From positions 1 through 44,941 of the forward strand of contig NZ_BCQR01000098.1 of NCBI RefSeq assembly GCF_001552175.1: a stretch of DNA of 44,941 nt, written 5' to 3'. Position 1 is the first letter of the stretch. Each line of letters opens with the position of its first letter. Positions 40,536 to 44,941 of this stretch are shown piece after piece. The notes under the pieces were generated by a model, which made no database searches, was not told where the DNA came from, and saw only the letters and a list, made by a program, of their open reading frames with translations. This stretch comes from Actinomadura kijaniata NBRC 14229 (GTDB lineage Bacteria > Actinomycetota > Actinomycetes > Streptosporangiales > Streptosporangiaceae). Both the position numbers and the translations under genes were made by a program.

Positions 40536-40561
40536 CGCAGGGGGGGTTACTCCCCCCTGCG
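40536..40561. repeat. Perfect 10-bp G/C hairpin in the phosphatase/desaturase spacer
   Basis: CGCAGGGGGG (40536-40545) pairs with CCCCCCTGCG (40552-40561) around GTTACT. It lies between two divergent genes and is not followed by T-runs in either direction, so a terminator role is doubtful. Confidence 0.5.
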
Positions 40562-40763
40562 CGGGGGTGGGGGTGGGTCCCCCCGGAAATGGGGTGCTAG
40601 CCCTCCTGCGGTGGAGATGGGGGAGGGGCGAGGCTGGTCGCGTTCTCGACCGCCGGTCGCGGACGGGACCTGAGAGCCAGATGGGGGTTGGCTCTGTGGT
40701 GGGGCGACCGTTCGGTCCGGTGGTTGGGAGTGTTCAGGCACCGGATCGCTGGATGGAGGGTTT

Positions 40764-41825
40764 GTGAGCGTGACTGTGGAGACCGCGGTGGAGACCGTGG
40801 CCGGGGACACGGCCGGGAGCACGGGTGGGCGGGCCGTCGGCGGCGATTTCGGGCCGTTGGTGCGGCGGGTGCGCGCGGCGGGGCTGCTGGAACGGCGGCG
40901 GGGGTACTACGCGCGCGCGGCGGCCGGGAACGTGGCCGCGACGGTGGGGCTGTGGGCGGCGGTCGCATGGTGGGGGGCGTCGTGGTGGGTGCTGGCGCTG
41001 GCGGTGCCGATGGCGCTGGTGTCGGGGCGCACGGGGTTCCTGGGGCATGACTCGGGACACCGGCAGATCGCGGCGTCGCACCGCGTGAACCGGGCGCTGG
41101 GGCTGGTGCTGGGCAACCTGCTGCTGGGGATGGGGCGCGGGTGGTGGAACGACAAGCACAACCGGCATCACGCCAATCCGAACCACGTGGGCAAGGACCC
41201 GGACGTGGGGGAGGGCGTGCTGGCGTGGACGCACGAGCAGGCGGCGCGGAGCCGGGGCGCGCTGCGGTGGGTGCAGCGGCACCAGGCGGCGCTGTTCTTC
41301 CCGCTGCTGCTGCTGGAGGGGTTCAACCTGAAGGTGGGGAGCCTGCGGTTCCTGCGGGGGCGTCCGCGGCGCGAGCAGCTGCTCGAGGGGACGTTGCTGA
41401 CGGCCCACATGGTCGGGTACGTGGGGCTGGTCTTCACGCTGCTGTCGCCGGGGAAGGCGGTGGCGTTCATGCTGCTGCACCACGGGCTGTTCGGGGTGCA
41501 CCTGGGGTCGGTGTTCGCGCCGAACCACAAGGGGATGGCGATGCCGGGGCCCGAGGACCGCTGGGACCACATGCGGCGGCAGGTGCTGACGTCGCGGAAC
41601 GTGCGGGGCAACGTGGTGGTCGACTGGCTGATGGGCGGGTTGAACTACCAGATCGAGCACCACCTGTTCCCGGGGATGCCGCGGTGCAACCTGCGGCGGG
41701 CGCGGCCGCTGGTGCGTGAGCACTGCGCGGCGGTGGGGCTGCCGTACACCGAGACGGGACTGGTGGAGTCGTACCGGCTGGCGCTGGGCCACCTGCACGA
41801 GGCGGGGGCGCCGCTGCGGAAGTAG
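40764..41825 (+). CDS. Membrane fatty acid desaturase
   Basis: A 353-residue di-iron desaturase. Three histidine boxes are intact: HDSGH (95-99), HNRHH (132-136) and QIEHH (296-300), the last with Gln as first ligand, as in front-end or acyl-CoA desaturases. Hydrophobic helices flank the boxes (about 55-88, 110-125, 175-187, 210-250). It introduces a cis double bond into membrane acyl chains using O2 and ferredoxin, probably to adjust fluidity. The GTG at 40764 has a GGAGGG site. No cytochrome b5 domain is present. It ends at a shared terminator with the carboxypeptidase gene. Confidence 0.93.
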   Translation: MSVTVETAVETVAGDTAGSTGGRAVGGDFGPLVRRVRAAGLLERRRGYYARAAAGNVAATVGLWAAVAWWGASWWVLALAVPMALVSGRTGFLGHDSGHRQIAASHRVNRALGLVLGNLLLGMGRGWWNDKHNRHHANPNHVGKDPDVGEGVLAWTHEQAARSRGALRWVQRHQAALFFPLLLLEGFNLKVGSLRFLRGRPRREQLLEGTLLTAHMVGYVGLVFTLLSPGKAVAFMLLHHGLFGVHLGSVFAPNHKGMAMPGPEDRWDHMRRQVLTSRNVRGNVVVDWLMGGLNYQIEHHLFPGMPRCNLRRARPLVREHCAAVGLPYTETGLVESYRLALGHLHEAGAPLRK

Positions 41826-41863
41826 CGGCCGCACATCGGGTACCTCGCGGCCTTCGAACGAGT

Positions 41864-41896
41864 GATCCCCCCGGGACCTGGGGTCCCGAGGGGATC
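41864..41896. terminator. Bidirectional terminator between convergent genes
   Basis: GATCCCC and CGGGACC (41864-41878) pair with GGTCCCG and GGGGATC (41882-41896) with one C/A mismatch and a TGG loop. It lies between the desaturase and carboxypeptidase stops. Confidence 0.8.
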
Positions 41897-41955
41897 GGGT
41901 GCGTCGGGCCCTGCCGATCCGGGGCGGACCGGGGAACCCGCTCACCTGGTGGCCG

Positions 41956-43200
41956 TCAGGCCGCGCAGTACTGGCCCTGCTTGCCGATCGCGCGGTAGGG
42001 GCAGTCGGCGTACTCGGTCAGGAGCAGCAGCGAGTCGCGGACGCCGCCCACCAGCGAGTCGATGCGGGACGGCGACGGGTAGAAGCCGCCACCGCCGAGC
42101 TCGAAGGTGAACGAGAAGATGCGCTGGTCACCCCAGGTCCAGTCGTCGGTCGACCCGTCGGTGATGTAGAGGTCGCTGGCCTGCTGCGGGGTGAACCCGT
42201 TGCTGGCGGCCAGCTGCCTGCCGATGGTGCGGTGCGTGGCCTCCTCGTCGGCCGACATCGCGCCGGGAACGGTGTTGCTGTAGGTGTAGCCGAACGGCCA
42301 CAGCACCAGGTTGCCGTAGGAGTGGATGTCCAGGAACAGCTTGATCTGCTGCTGGCCGCCGACGATCCGGCTCCTGACGAAGTTGGTCAGCACCCTGGTC
42401 TCCGGCGCGGACTCGGGGCTCGGGCCGCGGTAGGTCTCGCTGGACACGTTGCCGGACGAGCCGCCGCAGCACCCCCACTTGTAGGGGAAGTTGCGGTTCA
42501 GGTCGGTCGGGGCGGGCTGCCGGTTCTTGCGCCACATCCGGCCCGGCTGGGTGTCGGACGTCATGTCGTACACCTGGCCGTCGGGGTTGACGATCGGGAA
42601 GATCCACATCTCCCGGGAGTTCACCAGGTTCGTGACCCGGGTGTTGGAGCCGTAGCCCCGGGTGAGGGTCCCGATCAGGTCCAGGGCCTGCTCGGCCGTG
42701 AGCCGCTCGCGGGCGTGGATGTTGGCGATGTAGAGGGTCTCGGGCTCGTTCTCGTCGGTCGCCACGTTGTCGCTGATCTTCACGCCGACGATGTCGCGGC
42801 CCTGGTAGGACTTGCCGATGGCGACCTTCCGCGCGATCTGGGGGTAGGCCGCGACGACCGCGTCCAGCTCGGCCAGCGTCTCGGCGAAGGTGTGGTACGA
42901 GGTCGCCGAGCGCGGATAGGCCGTCGGCGACGGCAGTGCCGTCACCGTGTAGCCGAGCTTCCTGATCTCCTTCAGCTCGGACGGGATGGCGCTGACCTCC
43001 AGCGACCCGTCCGCGCGCACGGTGTCGATCGCGGCGCCGGTACGGGCGACCTGGCTGCGCTGCTGGGTCGTCTTGGGCCCGCTGACCAGGTACCGCTGGG
43101 ACGTGGGCTCGGGGGCCGCGGCCCGGGCCGGGGCCGTTGCCGTCAGGACGAGGAGGAATGTCGACAGGACGGCGACGAGCAATTTCGGGAGCTTCGCCAT
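41956..43200 (-). CDS. Secreted zinc carboxypeptidase (peptidase M14)
   Basis: A 414-residue exported peptidase. Residues 1-28 are a Sec signal peptide ending APARAAA. A short propeptide-like region (to about 95) precedes the M14 domain. Zinc ligands are His162 and Glu165 (NIHARERLT) and His293 (LDIHSYG), the substrate-binding segment is DLNRNFPYKWG, and the catalytic Glu is Glu367 (FTFELGG). This matches carboxypeptidase T/SG-like enzymes of actinomycetes that remove C-terminal residues outside the cell. Four Cys (two adjacent in WGCCGG, two near the C-terminus) may form disulfides. The ATG at 43200 follows GCAGGTG; a GTG at 43212 is in frame. Confidence 0.94.
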   Translation of the reverse strand: MAKLPKLLVAVLSTFLLVLTATAPARAAAPEPTSQRYLVSGPKTTQQRSQVARTGAAIDTVRADGSLEVSAIPSELKEIRKLGYTVTALPSPTAYPRSATSYHTFAETLAELDAVVAAYPQIARKVAIGKSYQGRDIVGVKISDNVATDENEPETLYIANIHARERLTAEQALDLIGTLTRGYGSNTRVTNLVNSREMWIFPIVNPDGQVYDMTSDTQPGRMWRKNRQPAPTDLNRNFPYKWGCCGGSSGNVSSETYRGPSPESAPETRVLTNFVRSRIVGGQQQIKLFLDIHSYGNLVLWPFGYTYSNTVPGAMSADEEATHRTIGRQLAASNGFTPQQASDLYITDGSTDDWTWGDQRIFSFTFELGGGGFYPSPSRIDSLVGGVRDSLLLLTEYADCPYRAIGKQGQYCAA

Positions 43201-43663
43201 GGGCGGGGACACCTGCCATTCGGAAAGGCGCTCGTGGTGCCGTCACGATGACCTCTCGTGAGGCGTCCGACAATGGGCGCCCCGATGCCCCTCCGCCATC
43301 TCCGGAATGGTGTAGGTCCAGCTCAGAGAGCCTTTATCGGCCTGCCGTCCAGTCCGGATCAAAGTTCCGTCGAAATTTCACCGCCGCCGGTCGATAAGCG
43401 AATTCGGTGCGGGGCGACGGCCGGGCGCCGCACGGCCACCGGCCGCCGGGCCGGACGTTCCGGTGGCGCGCCGGCATCGCTCCGGAGCGGTGCGCCCGCC
43501 TTCATGGCTCGGCAATCCAACGTGGCGAGGGCGGTTTTCACGTGGGCCTTTCCGGTTCGGCCGCGACTTTCACGATGGCAAGGGCCGCGGCCCCGCCCGC
43601 ATGAGGCCAAGGTCTTGAAGGTCCGCGAACACGGATCGTGCGGACGGTCGTCCGGAGGCGGGC
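43201..43663. other. Intergenic stretch, no gene seen
   Basis: Upstream of two divergent genes. Frames are short and Arg/Pro-rich. The 43330-43400 part is less GC-rich and may contain the carboxypeptidase promoter; no clear -35/-10 pair was found. Confidence 0.5.
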
Positions 43664-43963
43664 ATGGCGAACCGGCGGGACCGGCTGTGGGCCGTGGCGG
43701 CACTCGGTGTCGTGGTGCCGGGCACCGCGCTCATGATGGCCTGGCGGGTGGACGGCGGACCGCCGGAGAGACCGCCGGGCTGGCATGTGCAGGTCAGCAG
43801 CACGACCGACCCTCCGCCAGAGGGGAGCACACCGCGGTTCACGGACTTCGCGTCCGCGCGCGGACCGCTGACCGGCGCGCCGGGGAAGCTGACCAGCCCG
43901 AACCACCGGCTGCGGCGGTGGAGCAACGCGACGTCGACGCGGGTGCCGCTCACCTTCCGCTGA
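43664..43963 (+). CDS. Small single-pass membrane or exported protein
   Basis: A 99-residue protein with a basic start (MANRRDRL) and one hydrophobic helix (WAVAALGVVVPGTALMMAW, about 9-27). The rest is a hydrophilic, Pro/Ser/Thr-rich tail ending TSTRVPLTFR. A GGAGG site six bases upstream of the ATG supports expression. No family is recognised. It could be a type II membrane peptide or be cleaved as a signal sequence. Confidence 0.6.
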   Translation: MANRRDRLWAVAALGVVVPGTALMMAWRVDGGPPERPPGWHVQVSSTTDPPPEGSTPRFTDFASARGPLTGAPGKLTSPNHRLRRWSNATSTRVPLTFR

Positions 43964-44119
43964 CACCGGCCCGGACGCCGGGACCGGCGCGCCCGATCCC
44001 CCCGACGGCCGGGCTCGACCACGCGGGTTGGAGCGCGCCCGGAAGGGGCCGTAGCGTAGGCGCGGCGCCCCCGAGCAGGTCGTCGTCCCGTCACGTGAGA
44101 TCAGAGGGTTGTAACGCGC

Positions 44120-44929
44120 ATGCCTGAAGGACACACCATCCACCGGTTGGCCGCCGAGCATCGTCGGATGTTCGAGGGGCGCGTCGTGCGGGCCGAGAGC
44201 CCGCAGGGACGGTTCGCCGAGGGCGCCGCGCTGATCGACGGACGGACGCTGGTCGGGGCGGGCGCCGCCGGGAAGCACCTGATGCTGGACTTCGGCGACG
44301 ACCAGCGGTTGCACGTGCACCTGGGGATCTACGGCAAGTACGCGTTCGGGCCGCCGCCCGCGCCCGCGCCGACGGGTGCGGTGCGGCTGCGGCTGGTGGG
44401 CGAGGAGGGCTACGCCGACCTGCGCGGTCCCAACACGTGCGAGCTGCTGGAGCCGGGCGAGGTGAAGCGGCTGTATGACCGGCTGGGGCCGGACCCGTTG
44501 CGGCCGGACGCCGATCCGGACCGGGCGTGGCGGGCGATCTCGCGGAGCCGCACCTCGATCGCGGCGCTGCTGATGGACCAGTCGGTGGTGGCGGGGCCGG
44601 GCAACATCTACCGGGCGGAGGTGCTGTTCCGGCAGGGCGTCCGCCCGGACCTGCCGGGCCGGGAGCTGTCGCGGGAACGCTGGGAGGCGATCTGGGCCGA
44701 CCTGGTGGAGCTGATGGCCGAGGGGGTGCGGACGGGGCGGATCGACACGGTGCGGCCCGAGCACACGCCCGAGGCCATGGGGCGTCCGCCACGCGTGGAC
44801 GACCACGGGGGCGAGGTGTACGTGTACCGGCGGGCGGGGCTGCCGTGCCTGGTGTGCGGCGCGCCGGTGCGGACGGAGGTGCTGGTGGGGCGGAACCTGT
44901 TCTGGTGCCCGGGGTGCCAGCGGGACTGA
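44120..44929 (+). CDS. nei: Fpg/Nei-family DNA glycosylase/AP lyase (endonuclease VIII-like)
   Basis: A 269-residue base excision repair enzyme removing oxidised pyrimidines. The N-terminal MPEGHTIHRLA, with catalytic Pro (after Met removal) and Glu, is the Nei2-type signature. Mid-protein has LHVHLGIYGKY and the helix-two-turn-helix MDQSVVAGPGNIYRAEVLF with the conserved Asn. The C-terminal zinc finger is CLVCGAPV...FWCPGCQRD with four Cys. The full length is present, ending 12 bases before the window edge. No strong ribosome site is visible upstream of the ATG. Confidence 0.93.
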   Translation: MPEGHTIHRLAAEHRRMFEGRVVRAESPQGRFAEGAALIDGRTLVGAGAAGKHLMLDFGDDQRLHVHLGIYGKYAFGPPPAPAPTGAVRLRLVGEEGYADLRGPNTCELLEPGEVKRLYDRLGPDPLRPDADPDRAWRAISRSRTSIAALLMDQSVVAGPGNIYRAEVLFRQGVRPDLPGRELSRERWEAIWADLVELMAEGVRTGRIDTVRPEHTPEAMGRPPRVDDHGGEVYVYRRAGLPCLVCGAPVRTEVLVGRNLFWCPGCQRD

Positions 44930-44941
44930 CCCCGCGGGGGG

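Noticed and set aside
1..44941. CRISPR arrays, tRNA/rRNA genes, prophage attachment sites
   Set aside because: No spaced repeats, no cloverleaf with CCA-type ends and no integrase were seen on either strand.

Overview
The window is very GC-rich DNA with many GTG starts, GGAGG-type ribosome binding sites, ATGA stop/start overlaps and dense TetR/MarR regulators. This points to an actinomycete. The HrdB-like sigma factor tail architecture, the assimilatory NirBD operon with a GlnR-like site and the secreted hydrolases suggest an Actinomadura/Streptosporangiales-type organism; that placement is inference. No tRNA, rRNA or CRISPR array was recognised.

Layout. 1-732: the end of a P-type (probably copper) ATPase coupled to a PCu(A)C-like protein. 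748-5072: a membrane protein, a secreted beta-propeller, a TetR regulator and a CPA1 Na+/H+ antiporter. 5313-7228: a MarR regulator with a palindrome-rich divergent promoter, facing a broken MFS exporter gene and a short-chain dehydrogenase. 7307-12263: nirB-nirD-(uroporphyrinogen-III synthase/winged-helix fusion)-sirohydrochlorin chelatase, a nitrite assimilation and siroheme operon behind a GlnR-like box. 12300-16570: a cysteine hydrolase, a Tat-type GH16 protein, two unknown proteins, and an epimerase divergent from a probably leaderless TetR gene. 16747-22569: a five-gene minus-strand operon (ABC-2 ATPase, permease, winged-helix protein, short PPDK-like phosphotransferase, histidine phosphatase) divergent from a TetR regulator with an extra C-terminal domain.

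22705-28245 is an accessory, decayed stretch. It holds an IS5-type transposase tail, a MocR head fragment, a frameshifted MFS tail, an intact HAD phosphatase, a small secreted protein, a YVTN propeller protein and a decayed thioesterase. From 28333 the window returns to housekeeping genes: a group 1/2 sigma factor, a secreted nucleoside hydrolase, a cation diffusion facilitator and the menaquinone genes menE / menB-menC-menD. After a P450 remnant come a metzincin with three N-terminal repeats, a tyrosine phosphatase, a fatty acid desaturase, an M14 carboxypeptidase, a small membrane protein and a Nei-type DNA glycosylase.

The clearest functional units are the nitrite/siroheme operon and the menaquinone cluster. 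The most intriguing unit is the exporter plus short-PPDK plus phosphatase operon, which could be a drug efflux/modification module. The metalloprotease with a triplicated unknown module and no signal peptide is the best single-gene novelty. All calls come from reading the sequence; no database search was run.
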